This document shows positions 1 through 6,896 of a stretch of DNA of 9,922 nucleotides, piece after piece. The position numbers were made by a program, and so were the translations under genes. A model generated the notes under the pieces. The model had not been told where the DNA came from and did not search any database. It saw nothing but the letters and a program-made list of their open reading frames with translations. Positions within the stretch are counted from its first letter, which is position 1. Every line of letters begins with the position of its first letter. This DNA is from an uncultured Flavobacteriia bacterium (GTDB lineage: Bacteria; Bacteroidota; Bacteroidia; Flavobacteriales_D; Crocinitomicaceae), in contig CAISOQ010000483.1 in assembly GCA_903887095.1 (NCBI GenBank), forward strand, positions 1 through 9,922. Direction: 5' to 3'.

Positions 1-1
1 C

Positions 2-1360
2 ACTGATGATGACGTTGATGACACACCTAATTGTATTGGTGTAACATATTGTGGATTGAATGTGAATTCGTGCACTTCAATTGACCCTTATTTTGGAATA
101 GATCAGAAAGACAATGTAGAAAACTATATGGACTACTCTTATTGTTCCAAGATGTTTACACAAGGTCAAGTCGATAGAATGCGAGCTGCTCTGCAATTGA
201 CGAGCACAGGACGAAAAAACCTTTGGCAGTCGGCTAACCTCACTGCAACGGGTGCCGATGGTTCAACATACTTGTGCAAAGCGGAATTTACGTCAAACAA
301 AACAGCCGTGTGTCTAGGGGATTCAATTTCTTTTTCAGATGATTCTTACAATGCTGTTACTGGATGGAATTGGACATTTGAGTCTGGAAGTCCAGCAACT
401 TCGACTGAGCAAAATCCGGTGGTAGTATACAATACACCTGGAGTTTACGCCGTAACGCTTTCTGCAACAGACGGATCGAATACGGATGTGGAAACTAAAA
501 CAGCTTATGTACACGTTTATCCTTCCTCTTATAGCTTGCCATTCTTTGAAGGATTCGAGAATTACACATCTTTGTCTTCGTTGGCAAATTGGGAAGTATT
601 CAATGGAAATAACAACAATACATTTGTTATTGATAATACGGTGAGTCACTCTGGAGCAAAATGTGTGAAAGTGGCCAACTTTGGACAATCGGGATCAAAC
701 ATCGATGAATTAATCGCTGCTCCAGTTGATTTGTCTGCAGTTGCGTCAAATGGTGCACAAGTCACGTTAAGCTTCCGATATGCATACCGGAAAAAAACAT
801 CTGCTAATCTTGAAGCATTAAAAGTTTTTGTCACAAATAATTGTGGTGATAGTTGGGTCCAACGTAAAACATTGAGCGGAAATTCATTATCGACATTGAC
901 ATCTTCTACGTCATGGGCGCCTTCTAGTGCTGCTGATTGGGTAACAGTTCATATGATCAATGTAACGAGTGAATACTGGGTAGATAATTTCAGATATAAA
1001 TTCCGTTTTGAAGGCAATGGTGGAAACAATTTCTACTTGGACGATATCAATCTCTATCTTGGACCACAGTCAGATGAATTGGTTCTTGGAATTGCAGAAG
1101 CAGGAACAATAGATGAGTTGGCACTTTATCCAAATCCTGCAGATCAAGAGGTAAACCTAAGATTTTCTGTTGCTATGTCACAAAATACGGCAATTCAAAT
1201 CGTAGATATTACAGGAAAGGTTGTTCAAACTAATTCTGTCATGGCGGCAGCTGGCTCTAATTTGGTTATGATGGATACATCAAAACTTGCAGCTGGAACG
1301 TACATGATGACAGTTAAAACTGCTTCGGCACAAAAAGTACTTCAATTTGTAGTGAAATAA
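2..1360 (+). CDS. Secreted M43-type metalloprotease with PKD, beta-sandwich and T9SS sorting domains (5'-truncated)
   Basis: The reading frame is open from base 2, so the gene starts before the window; 452 residues are visible. Residues 1-17 (TDDDVDDTPNC, then a further Cys) and 41-56 (NYMDYSYC, then FTQGQVDRM) match the end of the catalytic domain of M43 (pappalysin-like) metalloproteases. The Met of NYMDY (residue 42) is the probable Met-turn; the HEXXH zinc site would lie upstream and is not seen. Residues about 93-174 form a PKD domain (YNTPGVYAVTL). About 178-357 look like a jelly-roll/MAM-like adhesive domain (FFEGFE at the start, FYLDDINLYLG at the end). Residues 373-452 are a type A T9SS sorting domain, with LALYPNP, then DITGK, LAAGTY and a terminal VLQFVVK. 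The inferred role is an exported or surface-attached protease; its substrate is unknown. It is followed by a terminator and faces the convergent hem operon. Confidence 0.88.
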   Translation, partial: TDDDVDDTPNCIGVTYCGLNVNSCTSIDPYFGIDQKDNVENYMDYSYCSKMFTQGQVDRMRAALQLTSTGRKNLWQSANLTATGADGSTYLCKAEFTSNKTAVCLGDSISFSDDSYNAVTGWNWTFESGSPATSTEQNPVVVYNTPGVYAVTLSATDGSNTDVETKTAYVHVYPSSYSLPFFEGFENYTSLSSLANWEVFNGNNNNTFVIDNTVSHSGAKCVKVANFGQSGSNIDELIAAPVDLSAVASNGAQVTLSFRYAYRKKTSANLEALKVFVTNNCGDSWVQRKTLSGNSLSTLTSSTSWAPSSAADWVTVHMINVTSEYWVDNFRYKFRFEGNGGNNFYLDDINLYLGPQSDELVLGIAEAGTIDELALYPNPADQEVNLRFSVAMSQNTAIQIVDITGKVVQTNSVMAAAGSNLVMMDTSKLAAGTYMMTVKTASAQKVLQFVVK

Positions 1361-1380
1361 TTGATTCGAATAGTTAGTGC

Positions 1381-1413
1381 AAAGGCCTTCAGAAATGGAG
1401 GCCTTTCTTTTTT
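1381..1413 (+). terminator. Rho-independent terminator of the metalloprotease gene
   Basis: AAAGGCCT (1381-1388) pairs with AGGCCTTT (1399-1406). A T-G and a C-G pair extend the stem inward to ten pairs around a six-base loop (AGAAAT). A C and then six Ts (1408-1413) follow on the plus strand. The hairpin lies 21 bases after the protease stop codon and directly beyond the hemD stop codon. On the minus strand only three Ts follow the stem, so it may also stop hemACD transcription, but more weakly. Confidence 0.85.
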
Positions 1414-2074
1414 AATTTAAGTGACTTGCTAAAAACGAAACTAGTTCTTCTTCTGTTGCACTTTTTAATACATGAATTAGTTTCATTCCCGCGTTTGAAA
1501 TTGCTTGTGCCGTCGTGTTTCCCCATGCAATTACAGGAGTGAGAGGCACTTCATTTACTGATAAAAATGCCTTCAAATTCGATGGACTCGTAAACACATA
1601 TAGATCTGCCTTTTCGATTTGTTGTGGAGTGGAAATTGTTTGATAAACCGCAATTTCCAACTTTTGCTCAGTGGGTATTTGGGAAGTAATGGTTTTATTA
1701 CTGTTTAAAGACAAGGGAAAAAGTACTTTTCGATTGCCTAACCAGTTTTTAAAGGATGCCCCAACTTGTTCTGGATGTCCTGCATTGCTTCCAATAAAAG
1801 ATGCACGAAGTCCCCATTTAGCTAGTTCATCTGCTGTTGCATGACCAACACAACCCATTAAAATTTGACCAGATAACGTGTGTTTTTCTAGAAAAAATTG
1901 AACACTTCGAGGGCTTGAAAAAAATACGACATCAAATGATTCTTCTACCTTGAAATCAAGTCCGACAAATGAAATCATCGATTTAGATTCTAAATGGATG
2001 CCCTGTTCCGAACAAAATTTAAGTAGTAAAGGAACGTCGGTCTGAGATCTGGATATGTAAATGGATTTTATCAA
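1412..2074 (-). CDS. hemD: Uroporphyrinogen-III synthase (HemD)
   Basis: This 220-residue protein is predicted to cyclise and rearrange hydroxymethylbilane to uroporphyrinogen III, the branch point of haem and other tetrapyrroles, in the cytosol. HemD is poorly conserved. The call rests on the two-domain alternating pattern, on FDVVFFSSPRSVQFF (47-61) in the first domain and ADLYVFTSPSNLKAF (156-170) plus PVIAWGNTTAQAI (180-192) in the second, on family-like length, and on position directly after hemC. The start is a TTG whose last two bases form part of the hemC TGA, a four-base overlap that suggests translational coupling. The next Met is residue 33 and would remove the first beta strand (IKSIYISR), so TTG is preferred. 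The stop codon touches the T-tract of the convergent terminator. Confidence 0.88.
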   Translation of the reverse strand: MIKSIYISRSQTDVPLLLKFCSEQGIHLESKSMISFVGLDFKVEESFDVVFFSSPRSVQFFLEKHTLSGQILMGCVGHATADELAKWGLRASFIGSNAGHPEQVGASFKNWLGNRKVLFPLSLNSNKTITSQIPTEQKLEIAVYQTISTPQQIEKADLYVFTSPSNLKAFLSVNEVPLTPVIAWGNTTAQAISNAGMKLIHVLKSATEEELVSFLASHLN

Positions 2075-2961
2075 TCTTGTATCGACGTAAGGTCTTCTAC
2101 AATGATTTCTGGCAAGGATTCATGATCATCTGTTTCGTATTCGAACCAATTTGCACCATCTTCCCAATTTTGGCAATGCGAAACGTAAACAATGCCATTT
2201 TCAGCACAATAAACCCCCAGGGGAAGTTGACAACCTCCTTGAAGTAAATTCAGCACTTTTCGTTCAACTGCTATTCGCTCCTGAACAACTGAATGATTCA
2301 TCTTTGCAAGAAATTTTAAAAGTTCTTGATCTCCCTCGCGAATCTGAAGAGCAAGAACTCCTTGAGCAGGGGCAGGAATGAATTCCTCTGGATCCAGCCT
2401 TTCGACATGAAATTCACTTAGTTCAATCTTCAACCGGTCAACACCTGCTTTAGCCAGGAGAATTGCGTCATATTGACCATCTCTTAATTTTTGAATGCGG
2501 GTAGGAACATTTCCACGCAAATCTTTTATTTCTGCGTCTGGTCTGAATCCTCTAACCTGCGACTTTCTTCTTGCCGATGATGTTCCGATGATTGATTGTT
2601 CCGCCAAGGACCAGAGTTGCAAAGTATCAACTTTTTCCTTTCGGATCAAAAGCAAATCTGCTGGGTCTTCGCGCTCCGAAACAGCGGCGACAACAAGTCC
2701 TTTGGGTTGCTCTGTTTCAAGATCTTTATGAGAGTGAACCGCTAAATCAATTTCATTATTTAGAAGGGCAGTTTCGATTTCTTTCGTAAAAAAACCTTTG
2801 CCTTCTAATTTGTCGAAACTCAAGTTTTGAATAGCATCACCTTCTGTAACTATAATTTTGATTTCAACGGAACTGCCAAGTGCTTCTAGTTGTTTTTTAA
2901 CATGGTTCGCTTGCCAAAGTGCTAAGTCACTTCCCCGAGAACCGATACGAATATGTTGCAT
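2071..2961 (-). CDS. hemC: Porphobilinogen deaminase (hydroxymethylbilane synthase, HemC)
   Basis: This cytosolic enzyme joins four porphobilinogen units into hydroxymethylbilane, the substrate of HemD. The 296-residue protein has the family motifs in order: IRIGSRGSDLALWQA (4-18), KLEGKGFFTKEIE (51-63), the active-site region AVHSHKDLET (74-83), GTSSARRKSQ (126-135), DLRGNVPTRI (147-156) and PAPAQGVLALQIRE. Cys244 in LQGGCQLPLG is the expected attachment site of the dipyrromethane cofactor. Lys79-Asp80 correspond to the conserved Lys-Asp pair, with Asp80 the catalytic acid. The usual HSxKDxPT motif carries Glu in place of Pro. The ATG follows the hemA TGA with no spacer, and the end overlaps hemD by four bases, so expression is probably coupled. 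Confidence 0.97.
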   Translation of the reverse strand: MQHIRIGSRGSDLALWQANHVKKQLEALGSSVEIKIIVTEGDAIQNLSFDKLEGKGFFTKEIETALLNNEIDLAVHSHKDLETEQPKGLVVAAVSEREDPADLLLIRKEKVDTLQLWSLAEQSIIGTSSARRKSQVRGFRPDAEIKDLRGNVPTRIQKLRDGQYDAILLAKAGVDRLKIELSEFHVERLDPEEFIPAPAQGVLALQIREGDQELLKFLAKMNHSVVQERIAVERKVLNLLQGGCQLPLGVYCAENGIVYVSHCQNWEDGANWFEYETDDHESLPEIIVEDLTSIQD

Positions 2962-4191
2962 TCAGTCTTTGTTTATTAGAATTTCCTTGGCCATGATCAT
3001 AGGTACGCTCATGTATTTTTTTTCCATATAGCCAAGCACTTTCTCTAGCACATCCTTTGAATTTTCATCGAGCATATCAATGTCTTTTTTAAAAATTTCA
3101 TTGACAGCCGTTGAGCGTATTTCTTTCACTTTTTCAGGAACCTCACGCATGGCGATTTCTACTTCTCGAATGCGATGAATTTGCTTGAATTCTTCAAGAG
3201 ATGCAGTAATTATACTTTCTACATGTGCTATTTCTTTTGAACGTTCTTTCAGATTTTCATTTGATATTTTCTGTAAAACATTCACTGAAATATGAGTGAC
3301 ATTGTGCGATTCAATAATTTGAGGATCAAGGTCCTGTGGTAGCGCTATGTCAATAACAACTTTGCGTCCTTCATCACCAGCCAATAGGTTGTGATAAATT
3401 TCTGGGGTAATAATGTGACTGTCAGCGCCTGTGCAGGAAATGATTACATCAAATCCTTCAGAATAGGAATCTAAGGCAGAAAGAGGCAACGCTTGTCCAT
3501 GGAGGTCGTGTGCCAATTTCTCTGCTTTCGAAAGAGTTCTGTTAAATACCACAAACTTCGTAAAACCATGCTTCTTCAGAAAACGACTCATGTTCGTATT
3601 GGTCATTCCTGCTCCAATGATCAGAATTCTTGCATCCAATGAAATGTTCATATCACGCAATCGATGATAGGCAAGCGAAACGACAGATACTGGCTTTTTG
3701 GCAATGCTCGTTTCCGTATACACTTTTTTTGCTGTCTCAATTGTGTGACGCATTACCAGTCGAATCAAATCACCTGTTAAACCATTGGAACGACAACGCT
3801 CAAAAGCACTTCTTACTTGCGTGATGATTTCTCTTTCTCCGATGACCATTGAATCGATGGAAGAAGCAACATTCAGAATGTGATTAACTGCTTGGATTCC
3901 ACTTGTTAATTCTGCGCTGGATGAAAAGGTTTCAATTTGATTCTCAGTGAAGTTGGGGTACAATGTTTCAAAAACAGCTGTAAGAAAGCTTTGCGAAACA
4001 ATCTGATCGGTGCAGAAAGTAAATTCTACCCTGTTGCACGTAGAAAGAAACATTAATTCGCTGAAGCCAAAGGCAGATTTTAGAGAAGAAAGCCTTTCCT
4101 TTTGTTCTTGCTCTTCAATATGCAGCATACCAATCTCAGTAACCTCGAGATTTTTATGAGTAAAAGCTGCTATATTCAAATGTTCTAACAC
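2962..4191 (-). CDS. hemA: Glutamyl-tRNA reductase (HemA), GTG start
   Basis: HemA reduces glutamyl-tRNA with NADPH to glutamate-1-semialdehyde, the committed step of the C5 route to 5-aminolevulinate. With the GTG start chosen here the protein has 409 residues and begins MLEHLNIAAFTHKN, like related enzymes. The catalytic Cys lies in LSTCNRVE at residue 52, close to Cys50 of the E. coli enzyme. Also visible are His104, the SIDSMVIGEREI motif (111-122), an NADPH-binding Rossmann segment with IIGAGMTN (191-198) and VVFNRT, and VVIDIALPQDLDP. A charged helical C-terminal part fits the dimerisation domain. The frame stays open upstream to 4356, but that 55-residue extension looks unlike the family and would overlap the divergent RDD gene. 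The next in-frame ATG removes essential N-terminal residues. It is the first gene of hemA-hemC-hemD. Confidence 0.95.
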   Translation of the reverse strand: MLEHLNIAAFTHKNLEVTEIGMLHIEEQEQKERLSSLKSAFGFSELMFLSTCNRVEFTFCTDQIVSQSFLTAVFETLYPNFTENQIETFSSSAELTSGIQAVNHILNVASSIDSMVIGEREIITQVRSAFERCRSNGLTGDLIRLVMRHTIETAKKVYTETSIAKKPVSVVSLAYHRLRDMNISLDARILIIGAGMTNTNMSRFLKKHGFTKFVVFNRTLSKAEKLAHDLHGQALPLSALDSYSEGFDVIISCTGADSHIITPEIYHNLLAGDEGRKVVIDIALPQDLDPQIIESHNVTHISVNVLQKISNENLKERSKEIAHVESIITASLEEFKQIHRIREVEIAMREVPEKVKEIRSTAVNEIFKKDIDMLDENSKDVLEKVLGYMEKKYMSVPMIMAKEILINKD

Positions 4192-4323
4192 TAGCGCATC
4201 GCTTGAGCCTACAAATTTGCAAAGACTTTCAACCAGTATTGTCACAGAAATGTCAGAAACATAATTTAGAATGGCTTTAAATACGACATTAATCTTTTCA
4301 TTAAATTCGCCAAAACACACATC
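4192..4323. promoter_or_regulatory. Divergent intergenic control region, hemACD / RDD operon
   Basis: These 132 bases separate the GTG of hemA (minus) from the TTG of the RDD gene (plus) and must hold both promoters unless hemA starts further upstream. The plus-strand box TAAATTCGC at 4302-4310 is the only strong promoter-like element. For hemA I see only weak candidates on the minus strand, such as TAAATTAT (complement of 4261-4268) and the self-complementary CAAATTTG at 4212-4219. No riboswitch-like structure was recognised. Confidence 0.45.
4302..4310 (+). promoter_or_regulatory. Putative Bacteroidota -7 promoter element (TAAATTCGC)
   Basis: TAAATTCGC resembles the TAnnTTTG -7 element read by the Bacteroidota primary sigma factor, and the same nine bases recur at 6839 and 7592 ahead of other genes. 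It ends 13 bases before the TTG start of the RDD gene, implying a leader of only a few bases. A TTTA at 4276-4279, 22 bases upstream, is a weak -33 candidate; no TTG lies at the right distance. Confidence 0.5.
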
Positions 4324-5091
4324 TTGAAGACGATTGAATTTGAATCTGCCCAGCACGTCAGAATAGAATACGACCTAGCCTCAACCATGCAGCGCGTTGC
4401 TGCTGCTTCAATCGACTTCTTAGTTTTTTTAGTTTATTTCGTGATTTTCAGCTTGGCATTTAATCTTTCAAATGTTTTCACGGATTATGGAACTCAACTT
4501 TTTGTGAACCTACTTCTCATTAAATTACCCTGGATTTTCTACAATCCATTGGTGGAATACATCACCAAAGGTCAAACACTCGGAAAGTTTGCGATGGGCA
4601 TCAGAGTTGTTACGCTTGAAGGTGAACGACCTGGCTTGAAGGAGGTCTTTACACGGTGGCTATTTAAAGCAGATTTTTTATGGATCAGTGCTGATTTCTT
4701 TTTGATTTTCTGGTTCGCACTTGGATTTTTAGGTGCCGTTTTTACAGGGTTGACGCAGTATAGACAGCGTTTGGGTGATATGATGGCAAATACGGTTGTG
4801 ATTCGCAATCGCCCTGTGAGACAGCTTCAACTTAAAGATCTTTTAGCCCTGCCTAAGAATTTTAATGCTGTTCCAACCTATCCTGAGGTAACTCGCTTTA
4901 CAGATGAAGACATGTTATTGATCAAAAATACCCTTCAGCGATTGAAAAAACATCCAAATTCTGAAACAAAGTTGTTTGCCTCCCAATTGGCGGATGAGTC
5001 GGCCCGTTTGATCGACTTGAAAGAAACACCTGCAAAACGATTGGAATTTTTGCAAACTTTGCTTCAAGATTACGTTACTTTGACGCGTTAA
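4324..5091 (+). CDS. RDD-family integral membrane protein, TTG start
   Basis: This 255-residue protein has an RDD domain: Arg24 and Asp31 around the first membrane segment (QRVAAASIDFLVF), the linker TKGQTLGKFAMGIRVV (81-96), and Asp152 in QRLGDMMANTVVI (148-160). Membrane segments are likely at about 29-49, 57-78 and 116-145. Residues from about 162 on are a soluble, charged tail, probably cytoplasmic. The TTG start gives MKTIEFESAQHVRIEYDLAS, which fits the usual opening of Bacteroidota RDD proteins; the first in-frame ATG (residue 22) would cut into the domain. RDD proteins are variously linked to transport, but no substrate can be named. It is nine bases ahead of rsmI and is probably the first gene of that operon. 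Confidence 0.88.
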   Translation: MKTIEFESAQHVRIEYDLASTMQRVAAASIDFLVFLVYFVIFSLAFNLSNVFTDYGTQLFVNLLLIKLPWIFYNPLVEYITKGQTLGKFAMGIRVVTLEGERPGLKEVFTRWLFKADFLWISADFFLIFWFALGFLGAVFTGLTQYRQRLGDMMANTVVIRNRPVRQLQLKDLLALPKNFNAVPTYPEVTRFTDEDMLLIKNTLQRLKKHPNSETKLFASQLADESARLIDLKETPAKRLEFLQTLLQDYVTLTR

Positions 5092-5100
5092 ATAATAAAC

Positions 5101-5781
5101 ATGGCTAAACTATGCATTGTACCCACTCCAATTGGAAATTTGGAGGACATTACCTTAAGAGCATTGAGGATGTTTCGTGAATGTGATATGATCTATGCCG
5201 AGGACACGCGGGTAACGAAGAAATTACTAGCTCATTTTGAAATTTCTAAACCTGTATTTCCCTTCCATGCGCACAATGAACATCGTTCATTGCAAGGTGC
5301 CATGGAAAAAATTAAATCAAACACATTGACTTTATTGGTGTCTGATGCTGGTACACCCGGCATCTCAGACCCAGGATTTTTGCTCGCTCGCGAATGCGCA
5401 GCGCAGGGGATTGCTATCGAATGTTTGCCTGGCCCCACTGCGTTTGTGCCTGCGCTTGTTGCCAGTGGATTTCCATGTGATCGTTTTGTTTTTGAGGGTT
5501 TTTTGCCACATAAAAAAGGCCGTCAAACTAAATTAGTGCGATTGGCTGAGGAGGATAGAACAATTATTCTTTATGAATCACCGCACCGTTTGGTGAAATG
5601 TTTAGATCAGATTGCAGAATTTATTGGTGCGGAGCGAAACGTTTGTGTTGTCCGCGAAATTTCTAAGATTTATGAGGAATATAAACGAGGGAGTGCGTTG
5701 GAAGTAAAGGCATATTACGAAAATCATCCGCCAAAAGGTGAAATTGTGATAATTATCGAGGGAAAAAATGACAAAAATTAA
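5101..5781 (+). CDS. rsmI: 16S rRNA (cytidine-1402-2'-O)-methyltransferase RsmI
   Basis: RsmI uses S-adenosylmethionine to methylate the ribose of C1402 in the decoding centre of 16S rRNA. The 226-residue protein shows the tetrapyrrole-methylase-fold motifs of this family in order: PTPIGNLEDITLRA (8-21), AEDTRVTKKLL (33-43), SDAGTPGISDPG (81-92), LPGPTA (109-114), FEGFLPHKKGR (131-141), YESPHR (158-163), REISKIYEE (185-193) and PKGEIVIIIEG (211-221). It is shorter than the E. coli protein (about 286 residues) because the C-terminal helical domain is absent, as is common for the family outside Proteobacteria. The ATG is nine bases after the RDD stop codon. Its last 14 bases overlap the next gene in another frame, suggesting co-translation. 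Confidence 0.96.
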   Translation: MAKLCIVPTPIGNLEDITLRALRMFRECDMIYAEDTRVTKKLLAHFEISKPVFPFHAHNEHRSLQGAMEKIKSNTLTLLVSDAGTPGISDPGFLLARECAAQGIAIECLPGPTAFVPALVASGFPCDRFVFEGFLPHKKGRQTKLVRLAEEDRTIILYESPHRLVKCLDQIAEFIGAERNVCVVREISKIYEEYKRGSALEVKAYYENHPPKGEIVIIIEGKNDKN

Positions 5782-6802
5782 TTCGGAGGCCATTTTCTTG
5801 GTCAAAAAAGGAGGCGCTGAAGAAAGTTTTGAGCGACGAAATCTTTCAATCGATCGGCCTGAAGGTGATGATGTTTTAATCGAAACCGAAGCCTTTGGAT
5901 TAAATTATGCGGATGTCATGGCGCGACGTGGTCTCTATCGCGAAGCACCGCCAATGCCATGTGTGGTTGGGTATGAAGTTGTTGGAAGGATAGTTGAAGT
6001 AGGCGAAAATGTACCAAAAGAAGCAATCGGAAGTCGTGTTGTCGCATTTTGTCGCTTTGGCGGATATGCCAAACATGTCGTAACGCAATACCGAGCAACA
6101 GCAGTGATTAATGAACTGCCGGCGCAGGAAGCGATGGCATTGTGCACGCAAGCGGTTACAGCATATTACATGGCTGAATATTTATCTCCGATTAGATCGG
6201 GAGAAAATGTTTTGATTCATGCTGCGGCAGGTGGTGTAGGTACTATTCTGATTCAATTGGCGAAATTGCGCGGCGCAACAGTTTATGCGAAAATTGGTGA
6301 TGAAAAAAAGGCAACTCTTGTCAAATCATTAGGGGCGGATTATGTTATCAATTACAAAAAGTCGGACTATGCGCAGCAGTTGAAATCGATTCTAAAAAAT
6401 GAACGATTAGATGTTTCTTATAATCCTGTTGCTGGTTCAACATTTAAAAAAGACATGTCGCTCATTGGTTCTGGTGGAAGGTTGGTTCTTTTTGGAGGTT
6501 CTGAACTTACCAGCGCTAAGTTTGGTATTTTCTCCCAACTAAACTTCTTGAAAAAAATGGGTTTGATTTTACCTGTCGGACTAATGATGCGCTCCAAAAA
6601 TGTTCTTGGAGTCAATATGCTGAAAATTGCCGACAACAAACCTGATGTATTAGCACATTGCCTTCGAGAAGTTGTTCGCTTGCATTCAGAGGGTGCTATT
6701 GTGCCTCAAGTAGGCGGTATTTTTCCTGCAGCAGAAATAGCAAAAGCACATGACGCATTGGAATCGGGAGTTACAACTGGAAAGCTGTCTGTTTTTTGGT
6801 GA
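5768..6802 (+). CDS. Zinc-independent medium-chain dehydrogenase, quinone oxidoreductase / VAT1-like
   Basis: This 344-residue protein is a medium-chain dehydrogenase/reductase of the quinone-oxidoreductase branch. The N-terminal GroES-like domain carries GLNYADVMARRGLY (44-57) and PCVVGYEVVGRIVEVG (64-79). Tyr69 replaces the zinc-binding His of the GHE motif of zinc alcohol dehydrogenases, so no catalytic zinc is expected. HAAAGGVGTILIQLAK (151-166) is the AxxGxxG NAD(P)H-binding motif of the Rossmann domain. GGRLVLFGG (236-244) and the C-terminal TTGKLSVFW also fit the family, and overall the VAT1-like subgroup looks closest. It probably reduces quinones or activated enones with NADPH; the true substrate cannot be read from sequence. 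The ATG lies inside the end of rsmI (14-base overlap), after a purine-rich GAGGGA. It ends the RDD-rsmI operon; no clear hairpin terminator follows. Confidence 0.9.
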   Translation: MTKINSEAIFLVKKGGAEESFERRNLSIDRPEGDDVLIETEAFGLNYADVMARRGLYREAPPMPCVVGYEVVGRIVEVGENVPKEAIGSRVVAFCRFGGYAKHVVTQYRATAVINELPAQEAMALCTQAVTAYYMAEYLSPIRSGENVLIHAAAGGVGTILIQLAKLRGATVYAKIGDEKKATLVKSLGADYVINYKKSDYAQQLKSILKNERLDVSYNPVAGSTFKKDMSLIGSGGRLVLFGGSELTSAKFGIFSQLNFLKKMGLILPVGLMMRSKNVLGVNMLKIADNKPDVLAHCLREVVRLHSEGAIVPQVGGIFPAAEIAKAHDALESGVTTGKLSVFW

Positions 6803-6818
6803 TAAGTTTGGTATCCTT

Positions 6819-6846
6819 TTTGACAATGGTGAATTGTCTAAATTCG
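6819..6846 (+). promoter_or_regulatory. Putative promoter of the lipoprotein gene
   Basis: TAAATTCG at 6839-6846 resembles the Bacteroidota -7 element, and TTTG at 6819-6822 is a possible -33 element with a 16-base spacer, slightly short of the usual spacing. The identical 12-mer TAAATTCGCAGC is also found at 7592-7603 before the next gene. Transcription would be expected to start around 6850-6853. Confidence 0.5.
6822..6838. promoter_or_regulatory. Operator-like inverted repeat between promoter elements
   Basis: GACAAT (6822-6827) and ATTGTC (6833-6838) are perfect inverted halves separated by GGTGA. The repeat fills the spacer of the putative promoter, ends exactly where TAAATTCG begins, and overlaps the last base of the -33 candidate. 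No T-tract follows, so a terminator is unlikely. A binding site for a dimeric regulator is possible but unproven. Confidence 0.35.
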
Positions 6847-6855
6847 CAGCATGAA

Positions 6856-6878
6856 AAAGGCCATTCCGTATGACCTTT
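6856..6878 (+). other. Imperfect hairpin in the lipoprotein leader, covering an upstream ATG
   Basis: AAAGG (6856-6860) pairs with CCTTT (6874-6878) and CAT (6862-6864) with ATG (6870-6872), with one C/A mismatch between them and the loop TCCGT. The stem would hide both the purine-rich AAAGG and the candidate ATG at 6870. It is followed by an A-rich stretch, so it is not a terminator. Whether it forms or regulates anything is unknown. Confidence 0.35.
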
Positions 6879-6896
6879 AAAAAACAAATAACACGT

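Noticed and set aside
335..834. Minus-strand open frames opposite the protease gene
   Set aside because: They run opposite a clear coding sequence with known domains and show no motif or start signal. The same holds for the other antisense frames in the window.
2151..2789. Plus-strand open frames inside hemC
   Set aside because: They are shadows of the well supported hemC frame, with low-complexity, unrecognisable translations.
4212..4219. CAAATTTG as a promoter -7 box for hemA or the RDD gene
   Set aside because: It is self-complementary, one base off TAnnTTTG, and no TTG lies at proper spacing on the minus strand. On the plus strand it is over 100 bases from the RDD start, where a better box exists.
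4261..4268. TAAATTAT on the minus strand as the hemA -7 element
   Set aside because: It lacks the conserved G and has no TTG at the right upstream distance. Kept only as a weak possibility in the intergenic entry.
4192..4356. Longer hemA reading frame starting at 4356, adding 55 residues
   Set aside because: The extension has no HemA-like features and would overlap the divergent RDD gene. The GTG at 4191 puts the catalytic Cys at residue 52, matching the family.
6856..6878. Hairpin after the dehydrogenase gene as its terminator
   Set aside because: The stem is short with a mismatch and is followed by As, not Ts, so it cannot act as a standard intrinsic terminator on the plus strand.
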